DNA from: Lotus japonicus
Taxonomy: Eukaryota; Streptophyta; Magnoliopsida; Fabales; Fabaceae
Reading direction: 5' to 3'
Assembly: GCF_012489685.1 (NCBI RefSeq)
Contig: NC_080043.1
Location: 47,941,127-48,005,126, forward strand
Length of the DNA stretch: 64,000 nucleotides
Shown here: positions 43,061 through 54,686 of the stretch, in pieces
How positions within the stretch are numbered: the stretch's first letter is position 1
Layout of the letters: each line of letters starts with the position of its first letter
Position numbers and translations under genes: made by a program
The notes under the pieces: generated by a model
The model's database searches: none
Seen by the model: only the letters and a program-made list of their open reading frames with translations
Told to the model about the DNA's origin: nothing

Positions 43061-43535
43061 AACCTAGATGTTATCCTAGGAATGGATTGGTTGTCCCGCT
43101 ATCATTGTCTTTTGGACTGCAACCGAAAGAGAGTGGTATTTCCTTATTCGGATCTTTCCGAGTATCTATCTGCCAATCACATCAGCGTCTCTTTGAACGA
43201 GGGATCTCAGGAGTATTCTGTTTTGCTAAGCTTGGAGAGCAAAGGGAACCCGGAAGTTGGCAGTATTCCAGTGGTGAGAGACTTCACAGATGTTTTTCCT
43301 GGCGATGTACCTGGTGTGCCGCCTGTACGCGACATTGAGTTTGCTATAGACATCGTACCGGGAACAGGGCCGATTTCGATTGCACCATATCGTATGGCAC
43401 CTGCGGAGCTAGTGGAACTGAAGTCCCAACTCGAAGATCTTTTGTCGAAGGGATTCATACGACCAAGCGTTTCACCTTGGGGAGCGCCAGTATTATTGGT
43501 GAAGAAAAAGGACGGGAAGTCGAGATTATGTGTCG
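43061..43535 (+). pseudogene. CrB-1 pol, part 1: protease end and RT start
   Basis: The frame is open from 43028. It reads NLDVILGMDWLSRYHCLLDC (protease C-terminal motif), then [58 protein letters not shown] and CV, where CrA-2 interrupts within the VDYRQLNK motif. No stops. The protease catalytic D-S/T-G lay in the deleted part. Confidence 0.92.
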
Positions 43536-44490
43536 TGTAACACCCCGATTTCCAGGTGTCACTTTAGTAACCAAAAATAATCTTTACGCGGAAAACAGGT
43601 AATTTTTTTTTCGTTTTCTTTCCTTTAAATCAAAACGATAAGGAAGTAAAGACAAAACCCAACTACTAAACTAACCGATATACATCAAATATAAACATGT
43701 ACAGCCTCAGCTGCACTTCCACGTCACACACACTCGCAGTGACTCCAAAGTAGTGTGCCCGTAGGCAAATATTTACAGATCCAGAAGTGTGAGTGAGAAA
43801 AAGTATAATTACAAACCACTAGGAGAAAGTCGGCCTCAAAATGGCCTAAGCAAAGACCCCTATGGTCCGACTGACTCACTGTGATCCCTCCGTAAGAGAA
43901 CCACACAAAAAGCCATGCATCGGGAACCTACCCTGTCCCAAAAGCAAAACGAATCAGAGCTATTACAGTAACAACCAACTCCAAAAGACTCTAACCACCC
44001 ATACCCCACACTACTATCATCGACCCTCCCTCGATCAGGCATGAAGTCCGGGTCCTCGTCGAAAGCTTCAGTAATAGTCGTTCCGCTCCGGGTCTTTCCC
44101 GCACAACGAATCATCACGAACCGGCTGACAGACGCCTGGCAGCAGGCCGACCGCCCAAACACAAACATACAAACAAAGCCAAGGCGCTAGGGTCAACTTA
44201 CAGAATACAATAGATATACAATCAACTTGTGATAAAGGGGATATATACATATGTTGTATATATATACATATAAGTTATGTATTGCCTACTCTAAGGTATA
44301 TACATAGCATGTTCTCGAATCTCCTACACAGTTCAATCATTAATACCTAACGATGTTCATCAACATCAAATCATCATAATCTCAACATATGAAGTTAGGT
44401 GATAAGGTTAGTCAAACAATGTATCGTCCTCCCAACACACACGTATCCAACTAAACCAATGTTCCCTGTCGTTGCCCTAGGGTAAACGAC

Positions 44491-44858
44491 GATGAAATCT
44501 CACGCTTCCATGAAGTCTCACGCTTCAATGGGGTCTTACGCTTTCACGAAGTCTCACGCTTCAGTGAAATCTCACACATTCACGAAGTCTCACGCTTCAG
44601 TGAAGTTTCGCGCCTTCACGAAGTCTCACGCTTCAGTGAAGTTGCACGCCTCCGCAAAGTCTCCCGCTTCAGCAAAGGTGTACGCCTCCGCAAAGTCTCC
44701 CGTTTCAGCGAAGGTTCCCGTCTCCACGAGGTCTCCCGCCTCAGTGAAGTTTCTGCTTTCACGAAGTCTCACGCCTCAGTGAAGCTTACTCACTTTCACG
44801 AAGTCTCACGCTTCAGTGAAGTTCCATGCTTTCACGAAGTCTCACGCCTCAGTGAAGC
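44491..44858 (-). repeat. Type III hairpin minisatellite (CrA-2 3' LTR)
   Basis: A dozen or so CACGAAGTCTCACGCTTCAG-like units. Several have GAGG/CCTC inner arms; a middle block (CTCCGCAAAGTCTCCCGCTT) has lost outer pairing. Translations full of KSHAS are an artefact. Confidence 0.88.
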
Positions 44859-45002
44859 TTCCCGGCTCATCCTTTGGATGGCTAAATAAACTGCTCAACG
44901 AGCGAAGGAGTACCAATGTACTTGGAAACTTATAGTTCCCCCGGCTTATCCTTTAGATAGCCAAACAACAAACTGCTCCGACCCAAACTCTGAACAACCC
45001 AA

Positions 45003-45124
45003 GAGTTAGTGTCGGTCAATACAACACAACTCCACCAACAAGATTACACGAGGGTCTAGTGTCGGTCAATACAACACAGCCCAAACAACAAGAGCACTAG
45101 GTGTCGGTCAATACAACACGGCTC
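45003..45124 (-). repeat. Type II hairpin minisatellite, 3 units (CrA-2 3' LTR)
   Basis: Flank pairs GAGTT/AACTC, GGG/CCC and GAGC/GCTC around GTGT...ACAC. Confidence 0.9.
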
Positions 45125-46601
45125 CATAACACTTCCCCAAGAGTACTAACGTACTCGGTGACTTTCAATCATCACCATAGCTCACCTTAGTGGCTTTCCC
45201 AATTCCGATAACTCTCCAAACCCACAACAAAGGTCGACTTTTCCCCCGCCTTTCGTAAATATTTTTCCCCTTCAGTTCTCCTATGCTTAAACGTTAATAA
45301 AAATGATTTCAATTCAAATTAGTCAAATTATGAGTTTATTTCTCAAAGTCTAAGTTTCCCAAGTCTTTATTTTTCGAAAGCTCTATCATTCTAAGTTTCC
45401 AAAAATCAACCACCCAAAATACATTTCCCGGGGAAAGTCTAGGAATTCCAACGAATCCCAACAAATGGCTAAGTCTCAAACCCCACATTTGGACTTGCCT
45501 AGGTTTGTTCATCCAACCCAAAATGTCAAAGATCACCGGATCAATGAACCTCCACTCCGAAGTTGCGTCAAAACGCTCAATTCAACACATCATCAATATC
45601 ATAAGTTATGAAACAATCATAACAAGAAATCATCATCATATACAACATCAGATAAAGCATAGGTCGAGTTTATCGACGCCTATCATGCAATCATAGCTAA
45701 ATATAGCAAGTTGCCCTAACCTCGAGCTGTTCCAGCTTCGCAAACAAAGTTCTCCTCAAACAATTGCTCTGAGTCTTCCAAAGTTCCCTCAACTGAACCT
45801 CGGAGAAAAACAAAGCAGAATCCAAACAAAATCGATTAGTTCGATCGCAAAACAATACATAAACGATAGACAAAGCATTAAAGCTTCAGAATAGGACAAT
45901 CAGGTACGAAAAGACAAGTTTTCGAAAACGAAAAACTCCCCCCCCTTAGGAAATAGCCCACGGCCATAAGGAGAAAAGAGCTTCGGCTCTTTTTCTTCGA
46001 TCAAATCAGTTTACAAGGTAGTTTTAGGGTAAAACTAAGGCAAAGAAACTGTCAGAACAATTTTCGGACAATCGGGCCGAAATACGACTATCCAGGGGCA
46101 TTTTGGTCCAAAATAAAGGCTCAAAACTTCAAAGTTATCATTTCTGAAAACAAATTTGACAGCAATGATCCTCATGACATCCGTGACAACAAATCCTAAA
46201 GGCACGAAGTCAGATTAAGTCTTTTTGACAATAAAGTTTCGAAATGTGAGACAAAAAGGGTTTTGAAACAGTTTTTCAGATCCTGGACAACTGGATCACA
46301 ATCAGCGTTTACTGACAGAGGTTTTAGGCTCATGGGAACCTTGAGAACATAACCCAAGCAAGAAATCGAAGAAAACGGACAATTTTAGAAAAAGCTCAAA
46401 ACTGTGAGCACAGAAACGACTTCAGAAACGCAACAGAAACAACAATCAGAGGTAGGAATCGTGTTAGTTACCTCGATACCTAGAAGTAGGGACGAACTGC
46501 ACGAAGATTGGTCAAGTTTTCGCGAAAATCTCCTCCCCCCTTGCTCTCCACGAATTTGGGCCACTAATGGAGGAAAAATGAAAGATATTTTGTTTTTTCG
46601 C

Positions 46602-46611
46602 CTATTTATAG
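46602..46611 (-). promoter_or_regulatory. TATA box, CrA-2 3' LTR
   Basis: The minus strand reads CTATAAATAG. Confidence 0.65.
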
Positions 46612-47303
46612 GCGGGCGAAATCCCGGGAAAATGAAAATTTCGCGATTCCGATTTTTGCAGCACGTTCACCAAGGAATTCTAAGAGAGATTCTGGCGTCA
46701 GAAATCCAGAACTCAAAACAAATATCTATGATATGGGAAAAACGATATCGAAAATCTCAAAAGCGGTGTAAGTTAAATCTGTCCCGAAAAACTACTTTTT
46801 GCTGTGATCGCCGGACGACAAAACTTCCTTCTGAAGAAAGATTGGAAACGTCGAAACAAATCTGGCCACGCGGACGGAATCTTCGTTAGAAGTCCCGAAT
46901 AGAAAAAGTCTTCATCCATTGCTCGAAAATAGGGTTTCGAAGCAAAGAAATTAGCGTCGGCGGACATCCGAAAAGTGAAACCTATCGTGCGTACAATCCA
47001 GAGTTCCGAAATGAAACGCTGGTCGATGGAAAAATAAAGAGAATCTTTAAATTTTCCGAGAGTTCGAAATCTCACTCAAAACGTTGCTTTAAGAGCGAAA
47101 TAGCCTATTCTGGACACGCTCGCCATAAGGCAGGTGTGCAGACGACTCGCACTAACTCCGAAAACAACTACGCAACATTCCTCAAGCAATTCCTGAACTT
47201 TCTTCTTCATTAATCTTTCTCAAATGTCAAACTCCTGTCACGCTTACACTGATTCTACGTGTGAGTCGGAAACTTAACTTGTTCTGAAAATCCAGGTCTT
47301 ACA

Positions 47304-47645
47304 ATACTCCCCTCCAAAAAGAAAGTTTCGTCCTCGAAACTCAGAGTTCTGAGAAAGTCCGGAATACAGTTCCTCGATCTTATCTTCCAATTCTCATGTA
47401 GTAGTGCCTGTGTCATTGTTCCTCAAAATCTTTACTTAAGCAATCTGCCTTCCCCTTAACTGTTTCACTCTTCTATCCCCACTGCTAACTATCGGCGTCT
47501 CAAAAGACAAAACATCATTCAACCTCATGTCGTCTGACTCGATTACTTGCGTCGGACCTCTGCTTGAAATGATACCGGTTGGCATTCCGTGCAGTCGCAC
47601 CATCTTAGCCACTTACTTCTTTACTTTCGGTCGTCCGAAATTCTT
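47304..47645 (-). pseudogene. Integrase scrap fused to chromodomain (CrA-2), with polypurine tract
   Basis: The polypurine tract is at 47304-47320. Minus-strand sequence matches 3675-4047 of CrA-1, including the integrase piece (RLHGMPTGI-like) placed next to the segment before the chromodomain. It carries more damage than CrA-1: the chromodomain is frameshifted and has stops. Confidence 0.7.
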
Positions 47646-49917
47646 CTTAAACTCGGTGCCTCTCTGTCATCTTAAGGTAAATACTCAACTCGTCCTCGTG
47701 ATCTTCATCTACAGTCCAAAACTCCACTTGTCCGTTCGATAACTCCTAGACGAAATATTGCGTTGGAATCTAATAGTCCATTAACGTCACATCCAACTTC
47801 GTAACTATCATCACTCGCACAATGAAATCAATCTCCTACTTAGTCACCATTCGAATTAAAAATCGACTTATGTCCTTATTTCTTGTCCTTCACTAATCTT
47901 ATCCCCTTCAACATCAAGTTATCAACAACTTATAAGATAATCCTCTTCTTAATATCTAACAATCCATTATTATCGTCTTCTTCCTTAGAACTTCCCTCAC
48001 TCAAACCTATTTACACTTACTGAAATCCCTAACACTTCGCACCAATCGAGACTTATCCTCTAGAAGATTAAATCATAACTATACCTCAAGGGACTTAACT
48101 AGCCATCTTATCATCCGATCCTTCAACATTCTGAGATTTAACTCTTACCGTAACCGCTAACACCACCAAATCTCTTATGTGTACAGGAATCTCAGCTCTC
48201 TAGGACAACCTTAGCCCTAGGATTCTTATTCAACTTTAGCAAAATTCACTTGTTACCCGTAATGTGCACCATCAAAATCCATAACAAAGTTTCATCCCCT
48301 CTTAGACTCTGAGGAACTTGTCCAAACATAACAACTTCAAGTATTCATCTTAATACTAACACTTTCCTTTTTGTCACTCCATCACCATCTCGTCACTCAA
48401 CTTCTTAATCTCTCAATCAAATTCTGACAAACTTCGAGTCCTACACACCTTAGACAGACATTCATAGATTTAAAACCTAAACCTTCACCAAGTTTGGTCC
48501 TCTAATGACCTTTAATCCTTCAATACTTCTTAAATGGATATCCGTTTCTTAAAAACTATAACTCCTTCACTTACCCAAACGACCTGACCAGTGTCGTCAT
48601 GTTTTCACATTCACAACTTATTATGCCAACATCATTCAAATCTTATCACATGGTCATTATGTCCGCAACCTCATAATCAACACCAATCGATCACCAACTT
48701 ATAACCAACCTTAACACTCTACACAACCCAGAATTCCTTTACTTCAAGATCACTCTTATATTATACATCAATGGTCTTAACCCGAAACTCACCTTCAGGT
48801 CTTCAATCTTCTAAGATTCAGCTCCTATTGTCACACCTACAACCATAAGATCTCCTACTCGTACGCGATTCTCGGCTCTCAAGATTCAATCTTAACCCTA
48901 AGATTTCAATCCAACTTAGTATATCTCACTTAGTAATCTCAGCATATTTCTTTGGAATCCATATCAACAACCTCAAGTATTCAACTTATGCTAAAACTTT
49001 CTTTCTCCAACTTAATCATTAATTCAACACTTTTCAAGCGAAAATTCATCTCTTAAGACTATAATGTCTCCACATATTAATCAAACGCTTAGCAAAACTT
49101 ATTCCTCGAACTCGACTATAACAATCTAGTTCAGAGCTAATTCTTCTCAATCTCGCTACCATCAAGGTATCATCTAAAACATGATTAAATCCAACTTATT
49201 TAGTCTCTAACAACTCCCCTCAGCAATCACATAACCTATGACTTCATAACTTCCGAGAAACTACTTAATACTTTTCCAGCACTAAATCTCTTGACTTGGT
49301 CTACCTCTACTTGGAGTAATCACACGAACTAACCAATCAATGTCTATACGACACTCATCGACTTCCACAGATTCAAATCTTAATCTTTTACAATCAAATG
49401 CTTAACACGAACTTTCCTCCCAAATCCGACTAATCCTCAATCAATTCAAATTCATCTTACCCGTCCTTCTATCAAAGTCCATAACCAGCTGTGATTCCGA
49501 ATATCACCCCCTCAATATTAGGTTGATCAGGCCTAATACATCGAAGGTGGAAATTTAGAAAAACCCACTGGAACAGTCAATGAGTTCCTATCCTCCAGTA
49601 GTCACAAATATCCTGATACTAAATCCTTTAATGATCCCGCTACGGAACTACACACCCTCAACATGACACGTATACTACCCATACGCAATCTCCCTAAGAT
49701 TCGTTCTTCAGCTACTAGCTTCCTCATAATCGCATCGGTGGAAGGCTACTTTCTAGACTTAGTGTGCTATTCCCAACCTCGTGTAACTCCTATAGTTAAA
49801 ACATGAGCAACTTCGAATAAGGTCCTACTAGGGATAATAATCATAAGATCATAGTCTAGGTCGTAAATACAAGTTAGGCGCGTCACACTCGCTTCAAAGA
49901 GAAAAGAGTAAGTTATT
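47646..49917 (-). other. CrA-2 non-coding interior with internal duplication
   Basis: 2.3 kb without coding potential and strongly poor in G on the + strand (in 48601-48660 I count 4 G and 14 C in 60). About 48060-48260 and 48770-48940 look like diverged copies of one another (CTAAGATT, CTCGGCTCTC-like blocks). Its left and right ends align with CrA-1; the middle is longer. RT, present in CrA-1, is absent here. Confidence 0.65.
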
Positions 49918-50715
49918 CTAGAATAAAAGAACAGTTAAAATATTACCATCGTTCCCACGTTCTTCCTCGTTCAACTCCTCAGCTCTTGCCCCCTCCTTGG
50001 TATGAATCCTTTCCTCTGTAGCAAATTGTTTTCCTTTCCCAACATTCCCTGATGATTCGCCCTTGAGTGCCTTACAATCTCTGGAGAAATGTCCCGGTTG
50101 GTTGCAATTAAAGCATAGTTTTCCCTTGATCTTGCACTTACTAGCATAGTGCCCTACTTCCCTGCACTTGTAACACGTCACTGCTCTTCCCGAAGTCTTG
50201 TTTCATGTCCCTTCGGTAGCATCATTCCCTTTCATCTTACTATCAGACGTTTCCTCCTGGGGTGTCTTGCAGTTCACAGCTAGATGCCCCTCTCGGTTAC
50301 ACTTGAAGCATCTCCATCCAGTCACTGAGCACTTGTTAGCAAAATGCCCAAACTTTCCACAACGAGTACATGTCACACCTTTGTCACCAACTGGCTCCCC
50401 TCCAGTATCAGCAGTCGTTGGTTTGTAGACTCTTGAGATAAGATCTCTTCCCTTGAAACGCTGATACGGTCCCCACTGATGGTAGCTCTCCCTTCTGTTG
50501 TAGCCTTGAGATCCTGACCTTATTGGTCCCCCAGCTCCTGTTCGGTTCATTCCTCTTTGTTGATACATCGCCGTCGCCATCAATCGTTGGTAATGCTCAC
50601 GTGCAGCCTCTTCAGCGCGCATATAAGCGTCTTCCGCAGCCTGGTTCATCATTGCCTCGATCAGTGTAGCTATTGCCCCCGCCATCCGGTTAAGGTCCAC
50701 CATCCTATATCTCAT
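49918..50715 (-). pseudogene. Capsid-less gag with four zinc knuckles (CrA-2)
   Basis: Same architecture as the CrA-1 gag. Start candidates are ATGs at 50713-50715 and 50701-50703 (MVDLNRMAGAI). The capsid domain is absent. Knuckles are CTRCGKFGHFANKC, CFKCNREGHLAVNC, CYKCREVGHYASKC and CFNCNQPGHFSRDC. One in-frame TGA (50203-50205), a G-to-T change relative to CrA-1, separates knuckles two and three. The frame ends at ILTVLLF. Confidence 0.85.
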
Positions 50716-50897
50716 CAAACGTCCGATTAGTACTAGCCATACGGTAGCACTAGACAAACCACTCAATCCGATTAAGTAGTAACGCAAACAATTAGAGCGA
50801 AAATCGCTCTGCAGACAATCAATTTTCACTCTTTGCAGAGTCACACAGCCTAGCACAGAAGACCTATTCCCCAAAGACTCCCAAAAGACTCGACTAA

Positions 50898-50909
50898 GCT
50901 CTGATACCA
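50898..50909 (-). other. Primer binding site, initiator tRNA-Met (CrA-2)
   Basis: The minus strand reads TGGTATCAGAGC, three bases after the 5' LTR. Confidence 0.92.
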
Positions 50910-51866
50910 CAATGTAACACCCCGATTTCCAGGTGTCACTTTAGTAACCAAAAATAATCTTTACGCGGAAAACAGGTAATTTTTTTTCGTTTTCTTTCCT
51001 TTAAATCAAAACGATAAGGAAGTAAAGACAAAACCCAACTACTAAACTAACCGATATACATCAAATATAAACATGTACAGCCTCAGCTGCACTTCCACGT
51101 CACACACACTCGCAGTGACTCCAAAGTAGTGTGCCCGTAGGCAAATATTTACAGATCCAGAAGTGTGAGTGAGAAAAAGTATAATTACAAACCACTAGGA
51201 GAAAGTCGGCCTCAAAATGGCCTAAGCAAAGACCCCTATGGTCCGACTGACTCACTGTGATCCCTCCGTAAGAGAACCACACAAAAAGCCATGCATCGGG
51301 AACCTACCCTGTCCCAAAAGCAAAACGAATCAGAGCTATTACAGTAACAACCAACTCCAAAAGACTCTAACCACCCATACCCCACACTACTATCATCGAC
51401 CCTCCCTCGATCAGGCATGAAGTCCGGGTCCTCGTCGAAAGCTTCAGTAATAGTCGTTCCGCTCCGGGTCTTTCCCGCACAACGAATCATCACGAACCGG
51501 CTGACAGACGCCTGGCAGCAGGCCGACCGCCCAAACACAAACATACAAACAAAGCCAAGGCGCTAGGGTCAACTTACAGAATACAATAGATATACAATCA
51601 ACTTGTGATAAAGGGGATATATACATATGTTGTATATATATACATATAAGTTATGTATTGCCTACTCTAAGGTATATACATAGCATGTTCTCGAATCTCC
51701 TACACAGTTCAATCATTAATACCTAACGATGTTCATCAACATCAAATCATCATAATCTCAACATATGAAGTTAGGTGATAAGGTTAGTCAAACAATGTAT
51801 CGTCCTCCCAACACACACGTATCCAACTAAACCAATGTTCCCTGTCGTTGCCCTAGGGTAAACGAC

Positions 51867-52234
51867 GATGAAATCTCACGCTTCCATGAAGTCTCACGCT
51901 TCAATGGGGTCTTACGCTTTCACGAAGTCTCACGCTTCAGTGAAATCTCACACATTCACGAAGTCTCACGCTTCAGTGAAGTTTCGCGCCTTCACGAAGT
52001 CTCACGCTTCAGTGAAGTTGCACGCCTCCGCAAAGTCTCCCACTTCAGCAAAGGTGTACGCCTCCGCAAAGTCTCCCGTTTCAGCGAAGGTTCCCGTCTC
52101 CACGAGGTCTCCCGCCTCAGTGAAGTTTCTGCTTTCACGAAGTCTCACGCCTCAGTGAAGCTTACTCACTTTCACGAAGTCTCACGCTTCAGTGAAGTTC
52201 CATGCTTTCACGAAGTCTCACGCCTCAGTGAAGC
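51867..52234 (-). repeat. Type III hairpin minisatellite (CrA-2 5' LTR)
   Basis: Matches 44491-44858 with one substitution noticed. Confidence 0.88.
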
Positions 52235-52378
52235 TTCCCGGCTCATCCTTTGGATGGCTAAATAAACTGCTCAACGAGCGAAGGAGTACCAATGTACTTG
52301 GAAACTTATAGTTCCCCCGGCTTATCCTTTAGATAGCCAAACAACAAACTGCTCCGACCCAAACTCTGAACAACCCAA

Positions 52379-52500
52379 GAGTTAGTGTCGGTCAATACAA
52401 CACAACTCCACCAACAAGATTACACGAGGGTCTAGTGTCGGTCAATACAACACAGCCCAAACAACAAGAGCACTAGGTGTCGGTCAATACAACACGGCTC
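52379..52500 (-). repeat. Type II hairpin minisatellite, 3 units (CrA-2 5' LTR)
   Basis: Matches 45003-45124. Confidence 0.9.
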
Positions 52501-53979
52501 CATAACACTTCCCCAAGAGTACTAACGTACTCGGTGACTTTCAATCATCACCATAGCTCACCTTAGTGGCTTTCCCAATTCCGATAACTCTCCAAACCCA
52601 CAACAAAGGTCGACTTTTCCCCCGCCTTTCGTAAATATTTTTCCCCTTCAGTTCTCCTATGCTTAAACGTTAATAAAAATGATTTCAATTCAAATTAGTC
52701 AAATTATGAGTTTATTTCTCAAAGTCTAAGTTTCCCAAGTCTTTATTTTTCGAAAGCTCTATCATTCTAAGTTTCCAAAAATCAACCACCCAAAATACAT
52801 TTCCCGGGGAAAGTCTAGGAATTCCAACGAATCCCAACAAATGGCTAAGTCTCAAACCCCACATTTGGACTTGCCTAGGTTTGTTCATCCAACCCAAAAT
52901 GTCAAAGATCACCGGATCAATGAACCTCCACTCCGAAGTTGCGTCAAAACGCTCAATTCAACACATCATCAATATCATAAGTTATGAAACAATCATAACA
53001 AGAAATCATCATCATATACAACATCAGATAAAGCATAGGTCGAGTTTATCGACGCCTATCATGCAATCATAGCTAAATATAGCAAGTTGCCCTAACCTCG
53101 AGCTGTTCCAGCTTCGCAAACAAAGTTCTCCTCAAACAATTGCTCTGAGTCTTCCAAAGTTCCCTCAACTGAACCTCGGAGAAAAACAAAGCAGAATCCA
53201 AACAAAATCGATTAGTTCGATCGCAAAACAATACATAAACGATAGACAAAGCATTAAAGCTTCAGAATAGGACAATCAGGTACGAAAAGACAAGTTTTCG
53301 AAAACGAAAAACTCCCCCCCCCCTTAGGAAATAGACCACGGCCATAAGGAGAAAAGAGCTTCGGCTCTTTTTCTTCGATCAAATCAGTTTACAAGGTAGT
53401 TTTAGGGTAAAACTAAGGCAAAGAAACTGTCAGAACAATTTTCGGACAATTGGGCCGAAATACGACTATCCAGGGGCATTTTGGTCCAAAATAAAGGCTC
53501 AAAACTTCAAAGTTATCAGTTCTGAAAACAAATTTGACAGCAATGATCCTCATGACATCCGTGACAACAAATCCTAAAGGCACGAAGTCAGATTAAGTCT
53601 TTTTGACAATAAAGTTTCGAAATGTGAGACAAAAAGGGTTTTGAAACAGTTTTTCAGATCCTGGACAACTGGATCACAATCAGCGTTTACTGACACAGGT
53701 TTTAGGCTCATGGGAACCTTGAGAACATAACCCAAGCAAGAAATCGAAGAAAACGGACAATTTTAGAAAAAGCTCAAAACTGTGAGCATAGAAACGACTT
53801 CAGAAACGCAACAGAAACAACAATCAGAGGTAGGAATCGTGTTAGTTACCTCGATACCTAGAAGTAGGGACGAACTGCACGAAGATTGGTCAAGTTTTCG
53901 CGAAAATCTCCTCCCCCCTTGCTCTCCACGAATTTGGGCCACTAATGGAGGAAAAATGAAAGATATTTTGTTTTTTCGC

Positions 53980-53989
53980 CTATTTATAG
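53980..53989 (-). promoter_or_regulatory. TATA box, CrA-2 5' LTR
   Basis: The minus strand reads CTATAAATAG; promoter candidate for the CrA-2 transcript. Confidence 0.65.
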
Positions 53990-54686
53990 GCGGGCGAAAT
54001 CCCGGGAAAATGAAAATTTCGCGATTCCGATTTTTGCAGCACGTTCACCAAGGAATTCTAAGAGAGATTTTGGCGTCTGAAATCCAGAACTCAAAACAAA
54101 TATCTATGATATGGGAAAAACGATATCGAAAATCTCAAAAGCGGTGTAAGTTAAATCTGTCCCGAAAAACTACTTTTTGCTGTGATCGCCGGACGACAAA
54201 ACTTCCTTCTGAAGAAAGATTGGAAACGTCGAAAAAAATCTGGCAACGCGGACGGAATCTTCGTTAGAAGTCCCGAATAGAAAAAGTCTTCATCCATTGC
54301 TCGAAAATAGGGTTTCGAAGCAAAGAAATTAGCGTCGGCGGACATCCGAAAAGTGAAACCTATCGTGCGTACAATCCAGAGTTCCGAAATGAAACGATGG
54401 TCGATGGAAAAATAAAGAGAATCTTTAAATTTTCCGAGAGTTCGAAATCTCACTCAAAACGTTGCTTTAAGAGCGAAATAGCCTATTCTGGACACGCTCG
54501 CCATAAGGCAGGTGTGCAGACGACTCGCACTAACTCCGAAAACAACTACGCAACATTCCTCAAGCAATTCCTGAACTTTCTTCTTCATTAATCTTTCTCA
54601 AATGTCAAACTCCTGTCACGCTTACACTGATTCTACGTGTGAGTCGGAAACTTAACTTGTTCTGAAAATCCAGGTCTTACATGTCG

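Larger units (their letters stand above)
44068..46580 (-). pseudogene. LTR-internal gene, CrA-2 3' LTR copy (short form)
   Basis: Exon 1 ends at 46472 (IFVQFVPTSRYR; upstream in-frame TGA). Exon 2 is 45798-45721, 78 nt, open: SVEGTLEDSEQLFEEN then EAGTAR. Exon 3 starts at 44135 after GCTGCCAG and in phase reads GVCQPVRDDSLCGKDPERN, then DYY and stop. The conserved body and acidic tail are replaced. Confidence 0.45.
43536..47303 (-). repeat. CrA-2 3' LTR
   Basis: 3768 bp. Same CrA framework as CrA-1, but its intronic array has type III plus type II units instead of type I plus type II. Confidence 0.95.
51444..53960 (-). pseudogene. LTR-internal gene, CrA-2 5' LTR copy (short form)
   Basis: Same structure as the 3' LTR copy, with exon 2 at 53174-53097 (78 nt) and exon 3 from about 51511. 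The coding parts appear unchanged. Confidence 0.45.
43536..54681 (-). mobile_element. CrA-2: very young defective chromovirus inside CrB-1 pol
   Basis: 11146 bp flanked by TGTCG (43531-43535, 54682-54686). LTRs of 3768 and 3769 bp differ at about 10 sites plus homopolymer lengths (by eye, about 0.3 percent). The interior (47304-50912) has a Met primer site, capsid-less gag, long non-coding region and the same integrase-chromodomain fusion as CrA-1. It has no RT at all, so it was mobilised by another element's enzymes. Confidence 0.96.
50913..54681 (-). repeat. CrA-2 5' LTR
   Basis: 3769 bp, nearly identical to the partner. The C homopolymer at about 53314-53323 is two bases longer. Confidence 0.95.

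Noticed and set aside
44492..44782. Apparent repetitive protein rich in KSHAS (also 51868-52158 and 32649-32894)
   Set aside because: It is a translation of type III minisatellites inside an intron-like region, with no start context or conservation as protein.
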